Positions 9,008 through 16,528 of a stretch of 64,000 nt of DNA are shown here, one piece after another. The DNA lies in NCBI RefSeq assembly GCF_009604405.1, contig NZ_WEGK01000023.1, positions 47,482 through 111,481 on the forward strand, given 5' to 3'. This DNA comes from Nocardia macrotermitis (GTDB lineage: Bacteria; Actinomycetota; Actinomycetes; Mycobacteriales; Mycobacteriaceae). Both the position numbers and the translations under genes were made by a program. Positions within the stretch are counted from its first letter, which is position 1. Each line of letters opens with the position of its first letter. The notes below the pieces were generated by a model. The model ran no database searches and had not been told where the DNA came from. It worked only from the letters and a program-made list of their open reading frames with translations.

Positions 9008-9978
9008 CAGAGCGCACCTCCCATCGCCTGATCGACGCCGCCGCCGTGGTACTGCACCGCACCACCGGTCAGCCGCATGAACGCCTCCTCGAGCGAAGCA
9101 CGTTGCGGGGCAAGCTCATACAGCGTGATGCCGTTCGCGCCCGCCAATTCGCCCACGGCATCGCTGGTTTCGCCGAGCACCGTCAGCGCCGGGACCGGAT
9201 CGACCGGACGACCGTCGGGGGTGAGGCGTTCGCTGCCGTCCTCGCGCACCGTCATCCCCTTCGAGGTGAGCAGGCTGCGCAGCTGATCCAACTGCGGACT
9301 GCGAACGCGCACAGTCGATTCCGAGGCACGTTCGATGAAATCGGCGGTGCTGGTGTCGGCGATGAGTTTGCCGCGGCCGATCACGATCAGATGATCGGCG
9401 GTCTGCGCCATCTCCGAGAGCAGGTGGCTGGAGACCAGCACGGTGCGGCCCTCCGCGGCCAGCCGCTGCATGAACCGGCGGATCCACAGGATGCCCTCCG
9501 GGTCCAGGCCGTTCACCGGCTCGTCGAACAGCAGGATTTCCGGATCGCCGAGCAGCGCCGCGGCCAGCCCCAGCCGCTGCGACATGCCGAGGGAGAAGCC
9601 GCCGGCCTTCTTGTCCGCCGTCTCGGCCAGCCCGACCAGCCGCAGCACCTCCTCCACCCGCGAGTCGGGCAGATCGTTCGAGGCCGCGAGCCAGCGCAGA
9701 TGCGACCGCGCCGACCGATTCGGATGCACCCACTTCGCGTCGAGCAGCGCGCCGACGATGTGCAGCGGACGTTCCAGCTGCTGATACGGCTTCCCGTCGA
9801 CCAGCGCCACACCGGCGGTCGGCCGGTCCAGCCCCAGGATCATCCGCATCGTGGTCGACTTCCCCGCACCGTTCGGGCCGAGGAATCCGGTCACCTGACC
9901 GGGCTCGACCTTGAAGGACAGATCGTCGACCGCGACGGTCGCGCCGAACCGTTTGGTCAAGCCCTTGACTTCGATCAT
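9007..9978 (-). CDS. ABC transporter ATP-binding protein
   Basis: 323 aa from ATG 9976-9978 (MIEVKGLTKRFG). Walker A GPNGAGKSTT, signature LGMSQRLGLA, Walker B ILLFDEPVNGLDP and switch histidine SSHLL are all present. The C-terminal ~90 residues form the extra domain (DUF4162-like) of BcrA/CcmA-type ATPases. An earlier in-frame ATG at 10014 is possible. It partners with the permease by a 4-nt overlap. A 26-bp perfect palindrome at 10031-10056 lies just upstream and could be either the thi terminator or an operator for this transporter. Confidence 0.9.
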   Translation of the reverse strand: MIEVKGLTKRFGATVAVDDLSFKVEPGQVTGFLGPNGAGKSTTMRMILGLDRPTAGVALVDGKPYQQLERPLHIVGALLDAKWVHPNRSARSHLRWLAASNDLPDSRVEEVLRLVGLAETADKKAGGFSLGMSQRLGLAAALLGDPEILLFDEPVNGLDPEGILWIRRFMQRLAAEGRTVLVSSHLLSEMAQTADHLIVIGRGKLIADTSTADFIERASESTVRVRSPQLDQLRSLLTSKGMTVREDGSERLTPDGRPVDPVPALTVLGETSDAVGELAGANGITLYELAPQRASLEEAFMRLTGGAVQYHGGGVDQAMGGAL

Positions 9979-10030
9979 GCGACCAGTCTCGCCGACGATC
10001 GCCGTGACAACCATCGCCCCCAGGTCGCGA

Positions 10031-10056
10031 GTCGGTCATCCTCGAGGATGACCGAC
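10031..10056. promoter_or_regulatory. Perfect 26-bp palindrome between thiG and the ABC operon
   Basis: The half-site GTCGGTCATCCTC is followed immediately by its exact complement. It starts 12 nt past the thiG stop and 53 nt before the ATPase start. As RNA it would fold into an 11-bp stem with a 4-nt loop, so it may terminate the thi operon. The zero-spacer symmetry also fits a dimeric repressor site. Confidence 0.6.
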
Positions 10057-10067
10057 CCCTGAGCGAC

Positions 10068-10835
10068 CTAGACGACGGCCGGGGAGGATGCCTGGGCCCA
10101 GAAGCGTTTGGGGATGCGGCCTGCTTCGCGAGCGAGGTAGCCCGCGCGGACGGCGTCGGCCATGGCGGCGGCCATCAGGGCGGGGCGGCGGGCGCGGGTG
10201 ACAGCGGTGGCGAGCAGGACGGCGGAGCAGCCGAGTTCCATGGCCAGGGCGGCGTCGCTGGCGGTGCCGATGCCCGCGTCGAGGATGACCGGGACGCCCA
10301 CGTCGGCGACGATCATCTCGATATTGTGCGGATTGCCGATGCCCAGGCCGGTGCCGATGGGTGCGCCCAGCGGCATGATGGCCGCGCATCCGGCGTCCTC
10401 GAGGCGGCGGGCCAGGATCGGATCGTCGGTGGTGTAGGGCAGCACGGTGAAGCCGTCGTCGACCAATTGTTCTGCGGCGCTGACCAATTCGATGGCGTCG
10501 GGCAGCAGGGTGCGTTCGTCGGCGACGACCTCGAGTTTGACCCAGTCGGTGCCCAGCGCCTCGCGCCCCAGTTGTGCGGTGAGCACGGCCTCGGCGGCGG
10601 TACGGCAGCCTGCGGTATTGGGCAGCGGGGCGATGTCCAGGCTGCGCAGCAGGTCCAGGACGCCGGTGCCGCCCGCGGCGTCCACCCGGCGCATCGCGAC
10701 GGTGGTGAGTTCGGTGCCCGAGGCCACCAGCGCCTCGGACAGCACGGCCAGGCTCTCCGCGCCGCCGGTGCCCATGATCAGGCGCGAACCGAACTCCCGG
10801 TCGGCGATCCGCAGGGGTGCGATCGGCTCAGCCAC
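10068..10835 (-). CDS. thiG: Thiazole synthase ThiG
   Basis: Forms the thiazole phosphate ring of thiamine from deoxyxylulose phosphate, dehydroglycine and ThiS thiocarboxylate. 255 aa, normal length. The Schiff-base lysine region reads DWVKLEVVAD, and the phosphate-binding end has PVILDAGIGTASDAA and MELGCSAVLLATAV. It starts inside the thiS 3' end (8-nt overlap) and is the last gene of thiO-thiS-thiG. Confidence 0.97.
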   Translation of the reverse strand: MAEPIAPLRIADREFGSRLIMGTGGAESLAVLSEALVASGTELTTVAMRRVDAAGGTGVLDLLRSLDIAPLPNTAGCRTAAEAVLTAQLGREALGTDWVKLEVVADERTLLPDAIELVSAAEQLVDDGFTVLPYTTDDPILARRLEDAGCAAIMPLGAPIGTGLGIGNPHNIEMIVADVGVPVILDAGIGTASDAALAMELGCSAVLLATAVTRARRPALMAAAMADAVRAGYLAREAGRIPKRFWAQASSPAVV

Positions 10836-11040
10836 CCTGCACCGCCGTGAGCACCTCGATGTTCCAGCCGCGGCCGACCGGGCTGTCCCACTGCGACTTC
10901 GGGAACACCGCGCCGTCGACCGCGATCGCGACGCCCTGACAGGGCAGGTCCAGCCTGGCCAGTAGTTCGCGCACGGTGAGCGCGTCGGCGAATTCGTGAT
11001 CCTCGCCGTTGACGGTCACGCCGATCGGGATCGTGGTCAT
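10828..11040 (-). CDS. thiS: Sulfur carrier protein ThiS
   Basis: 70-aa ubiquitin-fold sulfur carrier that ends in the required Gly-Gly (VLTAVQGG). The glycine terminus is adenylated and thiocarboxylated, then passed to ThiG. It overlaps thiO by 4 nt and thiG by 8 nt. N-terminal pattern TVNGEDHEFADALTVRELL matches the family. Confidence 0.96.
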   Translation of the reverse strand: MTTIPIGVTVNGEDHEFADALTVRELLARLDLPCQGVAIAVDGAVFPKSQWDSPVGRGWNIEVLTAVQGG

Positions 11041-12149
11041 CGATTACCTCCTGCCGGGGATGCCGCGTGGGTTCCGGCATCGGGATGTGCGTGCTGTGTC
11101 GAAAAGCGTTGCGGGTCGGCTGCTTTCGCTTCCGGGAGAATGTCGTCGGACAGGAGCGCCAGCACGGCGTCGACGGTGAGCGGGATGCCCAGGACGCCGT
11201 TGCGGCCGTGTCCGGCGGCCACGATGACGTGCTCGCTCAACCGGCCGATCAGCGGCAGGTTGTCCGGGGTGGCGGGCCGGGATCCGGCGCCGGCCTCGGC
11301 CAGTTCGTATTCGCCGATCGCGGGCAGTACGGCCTCGGCGTCGGCGATCAGGTCGCGCACACCGGCCACGGTGACCGCGGTGTCGAAACCGGCCTCGTAC
11401 TGGGTCGCGCCGACGACGATGCCGTCCGCTCGGGGGACCAGATAGATCGGGCGGCCGTGCACGCGGGCGCGGATGACGCGGCGCGGGGGCGGGGGCGCGC
11501 CGGGTCGATGACGTAGCCGCAGGATTTCGCCCTTCAACGGACGCACCGGAAGTCCGGGCCACAGCCGAGCGGCCGCGGCTCCGGTGGCGAGGACGATGCG
11601 GTCGAATTCGAGGTCGTCCAGGTTGTCCACAGCCTGCACCATCATGTGAACACCTTGTTGTTCACAACCTTGGCGGAGGGCGTCGAGCACGAGCCGGTTG
11701 TCCACAGCCGGTTCGGTGGCGGCGAGCAGTCCCGCGCGGACCGTGCGCGCCAGACCGGGTTCGGCCGCACGCACCCCGGACCGGTCCAGCAGTTCGAGCC
11801 GATGGCCGTACTCGCCGCCGAAATCTGCGATGGTGCGCAGGTCAGCGGCGTCGGCGGCATCCGAGGCGACGGTCAGCGTCTGGTCGGCGACGAACACCGG
11901 AACACCCGTCACCGCCGCGAGCCGCGCCCCGAACTCGGGCCAGCGCGCCAGCGAAGCCGCACCGAATTCCAGCGGGGCCGACTCCCCCGGCCAACCCTCC
12001 GACAGCGGGGCCAGCATGCCCCCGGCCACCCAGGACGCACCCGATCCTGGGGACGGATCGAAGATCGTGACCTCCCACCCGGCCGCGGCGGCGCCCCATG
12101 CCACCGCCGACCCGATCACACCCCCACCCACGACGGCCAACGTTCGCAT
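11037..12149 (-). CDS. thiO: Glycine oxidase ThiO
   Basis: FAD-dependent oxidase that makes the glycine imine used by ThiG; 370 aa. The dinucleotide motif VVGGGVIGSAVAWG is at the N-terminus, and the C-terminal motif GHGRNGVLGIPLT is typical of D-amino-acid/glycine oxidases. It is the first gene of the thi operon and is divergent from thiE with 147 nt between. I looked for a TPP riboswitch in that gap and did not recognise one, so control is probably at transcription. Confidence 0.94.
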   Translation of the reverse strand: MRTLAVVGGGVIGSAVAWGAAAAGWEVTIFDPSPGSGASWVAGGMLAPLSEGWPGESAPLEFGAASLARWPEFGARLAAVTGVPVFVADQTLTVASDAADAADLRTIADFGGEYGHRLELLDRSGVRAAEPGLARTVRAGLLAATEPAVDNRLVLDALRQGCEQQGVHMMVQAVDNLDDLEFDRIVLATGAAAARLWPGLPVRPLKGEILRLRHRPGAPPPPRRVIRARVHGRPIYLVPRADGIVVGATQYEAGFDTAVTVAGVRDLIADAEAVLPAIGEYELAEAGAGSRPATPDNLPLIGRLSEHVIVAAGHGRNGVLGIPLTVDAVLALLSDDILPEAKAADPQRFSTQHAHPDAGTHAASPAGGNR

Positions 12150-12296
12150 ACCTCACACCTGCCTCGGTCCCGCCACGCGGAATCCGTACGCTGCGGGAAC
12201 ACCCGCATCCGATCGGCAACCCCCTGCGGCCGCCTTCGCAGTGGAGATGCCGGACTCATTTCGTCTCCCAACGGTAGCGCGGCTACGGTCGGAGGT

Positions 12297-13001
12297 GTGC
12301 AACCGTCCCACCCGCCCCGGCCCGTAACCCCTCGTGAACGTCTCGCCACCGCGCGGCTGTACCTGTGCACGGACGCCCGGCGCGACAAGGGCGACCTGGC
12401 GGCATTCGCGGAGGCGGCGCTGGCTGGCGGCGTGGACATCATCCAGTTACGCGACAAGGGTTCCGCGGGTGAGCAGCGGTTCGGACCGCTCGAGGCGCGC
12501 GCGGAACTCGGCGCGCTGGCCGCGTTGAAGGCCGCGGCCCGGCGGCACGGCGCGCTGGTCGCGGTGAACGACCGCGCCGACGTCGCGTTCGCCGCGGGCG
12601 CGGATGTGCTGCACCTGGGCCAGGACGATCTGCCGCCCTGGTACGCCCGCCGCATCCTGGGCCCCGACGTGGTGATCGGCCGCTCCACCCACGATCCCGC
12701 GCAGGCCGCGAACGCCGCCACCGAGGAACACATCGACTACTTCTGCACCGGCCCGGTCTGGACCACCCCCACCAAACCCGGCCGCAGCGCCGCCGGTCTG
12801 GACCTGGTCCGCGGCACCGCCGAGGCCGACCCGGCCCGCCCCTGGTTCGCCATCGGCGGCATCGACGAGGCCCGCCTGTCCGAAGTCCTCGACGCCGGCG
12901 CCACCCGCATCGTCGTCGTCCGCGCCATCACCGAGGCCGACGACCCCGAATCCGCCGCCCGCATCCTCAAATCCCGCCTACAAGAACCCAACCCCACCTG
13001 A
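12297..13001 (+). CDS. thiE: Thiamine-phosphate synthase ThiE
   Basis: Couples the hydroxymethylpyrimidine and thiazole phosphates to thiamine phosphate; 234 aa. TIM-barrel motifs IIQLRDKGS, VNDRADVAFAAGADVLHLGQ, GRSTHD, GPVWTTPTKPGR and FAIGGI are all visible. The GTG at 12297 was chosen because the frame upstream lacks family similarity; the GGAGG lies unusually close (12291-12295). It is divergent from thiO, as in M. tuberculosis. Confidence 0.95.
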   Translation: MQPSHPPRPVTPRERLATARLYLCTDARRDKGDLAAFAEAALAGGVDIIQLRDKGSAGEQRFGPLEARAELGALAALKAAARRHGALVAVNDRADVAFAAGADVLHLGQDDLPPWYARRILGPDVVIGRSTHDPAQAANAATEEHIDYFCTGPVWTTPTKPGRSAAGLDLVRGTAEADPARPWFAIGGIDEARLSEVLDAGATRIVVVRAITEADDPESAARILKSRLQEPNPT

Positions 13002-13419
13002 GCGGCCCCACATCCCCTGCCACAGAGGATGATTGCCGCACCCCGCGTCCGATCATCATGCGTCGGAACGCAATACACACCCCGGCGCGCTCATCAGGCA
13101 CGGTTCAAACCGATCGCCCTGTGCCGAACCCTGATTCGCCCACCGGTGATCAGCGCACCACCCCGTTCTCGGAAAACACGATCCGAACAGTGCGGCTCGG
13201 ACCCGAGCGTATCGCTCCGATCCGATTGTCTTGCGCCGAGCAGCTATTCGACCGGTCGGCAGAACGTCGACGATGAGCCGGAATGCACCGGCCGATTTCC
13301 GGATGTCGTGTTCGGGCTGCGGCGGCCGTTAGCCGAGTGTGCGGATGAGAGACGACTCTCGGCAACCGGGTCCCAGCGCGGCCGCATGTTCGGATCAGGC
13401 AGCGACGCAACGAGCTCGG
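13002..13419. other. Intergenic gap between thiE and the Nudix gene
   Basis: About 418 nt between two convergent genes. I see no convincing coding frame, RNA gene or strong terminator hairpin. Short ORFs cross it on both strands without start signals. Confidence 0.5.
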
Positions 13420-14094
13420 TCAGGACAGGATCTGACTCGGAGTGAGATATAACACATCTTCGGGTGAATCCTCGTCCGGCTCCGGGGATTCGGTGACGCG
13501 GACGCTGCGGCCCGCGCAATCGCCGGTGTGCAGCCAGAGGAAACCCTGGTCTGCCAGGTCGAGGGTGCGGGGGAGGGCGGCGGCCAGTTCGGGGGCTTCG
13601 GGCAGGTCATCGAGGCCGACGCGGGCGGGGAGGGCGCGCAGCTGCGGCCAGGCGGCGGCGAATCCGGGGTGCAGGGGGCGGGCGTCGACCTCCCGTTCGG
13701 GGACCCAGGCCAGTTCGGCGCTCTCCTGATTCGCGGTGGTGGCCACGGGTTCGGCGATATCGGCGACGACGGTGGTGTAGATCCAGCCACTCGGCGCGGT
13801 CGCGGTGACCCGGCTGCCGCGCACCCGCACCGTCGCCGGGGCGATCCCGGCCTCCTCGTAAGCCTCACGCACAGCGGCACTTTCGCTGGTCTCGTGCGAA
13901 TCGCGGGCCCCGCCGGGCAACGCCCAGGTGCCGCCCTGATGACTCCACGGCGCGCGATGCTGCATCAACACCACCGCACCGCCACCCGGCGCGGGCGCGC
14001 GCAGCAGCAGTCCCGCGGCCCCGAACAAACCCCACTGCCGCGTCCCGTCCGGACTGTGCAGAAAGCCGTCCCCGTCACCACGCATACTCGCCAC
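13420..14094 (-). CDS. Nudix hydrolase (MutT3-like)
   Basis: 224 aa. The full Nudix box GX5EX7REX2EEXG is present (GARDSHE ... REAYEEAG), giving Mg-dependent hydrolysis of a nucleoside diphosphate linkage. The neighbouring motif TWALPGG fits MutT-type enzymes. In M. tuberculosis mutT3 (Rv0413) occupies the same place between glnX and thiE and cleans 8-oxo-dGTP; assignment here rests on that position plus the box. A start three codons later (MRGDGDG) is equally possible. It is divergent from glnX. Confidence 0.88.
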   Translation of the reverse strand: MASMRGDGDGFLHSPDGTRQWGLFGAAGLLLRAPAPGGGAVVLMQHRAPWSHQGGTWALPGGARDSHETSESAAVREAYEEAGIAPATVRVRGSRVTATAPSGWIYTTVVADIAEPVATTANQESAELAWVPEREVDARPLHPGFAAAWPQLRALPARVGLDDLPEAPELAAALPRTLDLADQGFLWLHTGDCAGRSVRVTESPEPDEDSPEDVLYLTPSQILS

Positions 14095-14201
14095 GTCCCA
14101 TCCTCAACCCGCGCCGATCGCCCGGAGACCCGCGCGAGTTCGCCACGACCACAATAAGCTCTACCGGCACGGCCCTCGTCGGCGATGGAACGGAGGTGAC
14201 C

Positions 14202-15542
14202 ATGACCCGGACCGCGCAGCCTCGACTGGACGAGCTGACCCCGCGTGCCGCGGCCGCCGCCGTACGCCGCCAGTTCGACGCCACCGACATGCGTTCCTTC
14301 GCCCGCTCCTCGCCTGCGAAACTCATCGTGATCGGTCTGGTCCTGCTCGGATTGTGCCTGGTCGCCGGCGCGGTGACCGCGTCGGAAGTGAGCAACCGCC
14401 AGCAGGCGCTGCAATATCTGCTCGACAACGCCGAGCCGGACGCGAATTCGGCTCAGCGCCTGTACACCTCGCTGTCGGTAGCCGACGCCGAGGCCGGTAC
14501 CGCGTTCATCTTCGGCGGGCTCGAACCGCAGGACGTGCTGGACTCCTACAACCAGGCGATCGGTGACGCGTCGGCGGAACTGGTCGCCCAGTCGGGTCAC
14601 GCCTCGGCGAGTGCGAACGATCCGGATGCCGCGCTGCGCACCGGTATCGCCACCGAGCTACCGGTCTACACCGAGCTGATCCAGACCGCGCGCACCAACA
14701 ACCGGCTCGGACATCCGGTGGGCGCGGCCTATCTGAGTGAAGCGTCGAATCTGATGCAGACCCGGATGCTGCGGATGGCCCAGGAACTCCAGGAACATCG
14801 TTCGACCGCGATCTCGGACACCCAGCGGCGGCATGTGCGGCCGCCGTGGCTGGCCATCATCCTGCCGATTCTCGCGTTGGCCGCGCTGGTGGTCGGGCAG
14901 TTGTATCTGGCCCGGCGCTGGCATCGGCTGCTCAATCCGGGGCTGCTGGTGGCCTCGGGCCTGCTGGTGGTGCTGCTGGCGTGGACGGTGACGGCCGGGT
15001 CGCTCTCGGCGCTGTCCACCACCGACGGCCGTGACGACGGCGCGGTGCCGACATCGGAGCTGACCGACAGCCGCATCCTCACCCAGCAGGCGCGCGCCGC
15101 GGAAACGCTGAAACTGGTGCGTCGCGACGACAGCGGCGATTACGACCGCATCTACGACAACGCCACCAAGAAGCTCGCGGATCTGCTGACCCACTACCCG
15201 CACGGCGCGCCCGCCTCGGACGATGTCGCGGCCGCCCGCACGGCGCTGGATCGCTGGTTGCAGGCGCATCGCCGGATGACCGACGCCCTGGGCCGCGGTG
15301 ATTTCCCCGGCGCGGCCACCGTCGCGATCGGCACCGGACCCACCGAGGCCACCGCCAGCGTGCAGGCCCTGGACCACGCCCTCGCCGATGGAATCGGCAA
15401 GGCCCGCAACACTTTACGTAGCGATATCTCCGATGCCGCGCGCTCCCTGGACATCCTGTCCCCGGGCGCGCTGATCCTCGCGATACTGTCGGCCCTGTTC
15501 GTGGTGGCCGGATTGTGGCCGCGGTTGCGGGAGTACCGATGA
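14202..15542 (+). CDS. glnX: GlnX-like membrane protein of the PknG sensing system
   Basis: 446 aa with four hydrophobic segments: near residues 42-62, 211-230, 244-262 and at the extreme C-terminus. Two extracytoplasmic helical domains lie between them. In mycobacteria GlnX (Rv0412c) links the solute-binding lipoprotein GlnH to the kinase PknG in sensing extracellular aspartate/glutamate. ATG 14202 has GGAGG five to six bases upstream; a GTG two codons earlier exists. It overlaps glnH by ATGA. The order glnX-glnH-pknG matches mycobacteria. Confidence 0.87.
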   Translation: MTRTAQPRLDELTPRAAAAAVRRQFDATDMRSFARSSPAKLIVIGLVLLGLCLVAGAVTASEVSNRQQALQYLLDNAEPDANSAQRLYTSLSVADAEAGTAFIFGGLEPQDVLDSYNQAIGDASAELVAQSGHASASANDPDAALRTGIATELPVYTELIQTARTNNRLGHPVGAAYLSEASNLMQTRMLRMAQELQEHRSTAISDTQRRHVRPPWLAIILPILALAALVVGQLYLARRWHRLLNPGLLVASGLLVVLLAWTVTAGSLSALSTTDGRDDGAVPTSELTDSRILTQQARAAETLKLVRRDDSGDYDRIYDNATKKLADLLTHYPHGAPASDDVAAARTALDRWLQAHRRMTDALGRGDFPGAATVAIGTGPTEATASVQALDHALADGIGKARNTLRSDISDAARSLDILSPGALILAILSALFVVAGLWPRLREYR

Positions 15543-16525
15543 GCGAGTTCGTAATACGTCGGCGCGCGCTGGCCGGGTTGCTGGCGGCCGGGGTGTTGCT
15601 GGTGGCGGGGTGTGCGCAGGGGAACACTGCGCCGCATTCGGCGGTGGGGAGCTATACCGAACCACCGTTGCCCGCGAATGCCACTGTGGCGCAGACGAAT
15701 ACGGCCATTCCGGCGGCGCCCGGGGTGGGGTGCGGGGATCTGACGGCGAGCCTGGGGCCGAACGGGACGGCGCACGGGACGAACCTGGATGCGATCCGGG
15801 CGCGGGGGCGGCTGATCGTCGGGCTCGATCCGGGGAGCAATCTGTTCAGCTTCCGTGATCCGGTGAGCGGCACGCTGGAGGGGTTCGACGTCGATATCGC
15901 CGGGGAGATCGCGCGGGATCTGTTCGGCGATCCGCAGCGCGTGGAGTACCGGATCCTCGGGTCGGCCGATCGGGAACGCGCGCTCGAGGATCACACCGTC
16001 GACGTCGTGGTGAAGACGATGACGATCACCTGCGCGCGCAAACAGCAGGTGGCGTTCTCGGCCCCGTATTTCATGGCGCACCAACGGATTCTGGCGATCA
16101 AGAACTCCGGCATCCGCAGTCTGGCCGATCTGGCGAACAAGCGGGTGTGCATCGTCACCGGCACCACCTCGCTGGACCAGATCCGCCGCGGCCAGCCCGC
16201 CGCCTCGATCCTGACCGTGCCCACCTGGGCGGACTGCCTGGTGGTGCTGCAACAGCGTCAGGTCGACGCCGTCAGCACCGACAACACGATCCTGGCGGGC
16301 CTGTCGGTGCAGGACCCGTACTACGCCGAGATGGTCGGCCCCGACATCAGCGACGAACCGTACGGCGTCGGCATCCCCAAGGGCCAGGACGACGTCGTCC
16401 GCTTCGTCAACGGCACCCTCGACCGCATCCGCACCGACGGCACCTGGACCCGCCTCTACCAACGCTGGCTCCAAGCCGCCCTGGGCCCCTCCCCCGGCCC
16501 ACCCCAACCGGACTACCAGGGCTGA
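15539..16525 (+). CDS. glnH: Glutamate/aspartate-binding lipoprotein GlnH
   Basis: 328-aa solute-binding protein family 3 lipoprotein. A signal peptide ends in LLVAGC, with C25 as the likely lipidated residue. After a Pro-rich linker the binding domain shows RGRLIVGLDPGSNLFSF and GFDVDIAGEIARDLFG. It starts inside the glnX stop (ATGA at 15539-15542) and ends 3 nt before pknG. The protein is anchored outside the membrane and presents amino-acid status to GlnX and PknG. Confidence 0.93.
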   Translation: MSEFVIRRRALAGLLAAGVLLVAGCAQGNTAPHSAVGSYTEPPLPANATVAQTNTAIPAAPGVGCGDLTASLGPNGTAHGTNLDAIRARGRLIVGLDPGSNLFSFRDPVSGTLEGFDVDIAGEIARDLFGDPQRVEYRILGSADRERALEDHTVDVVVKTMTITCARKQQVAFSAPYFMAHQRILAIKNSGIRSLADLANKRVCIVTGTTSLDQIRRGQPAASILTVPTWADCLVVLQQRQVDAVSTDNTILAGLSVQDPYYAEMVGPDISDEPYGVGIPKGQDDVVRFVNGTLDRIRTDGTWTRLYQRWLQAALGPSPGPPQPDYQG

Positions 16526-16528
16526 CCC

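Noticed and set aside
12150..12296. TPP riboswitch between thiO and thiE
   Set aside because: I looked on both strands for CTGAGA and the downstream ACCTGATC-type block in the right order and did not find them.
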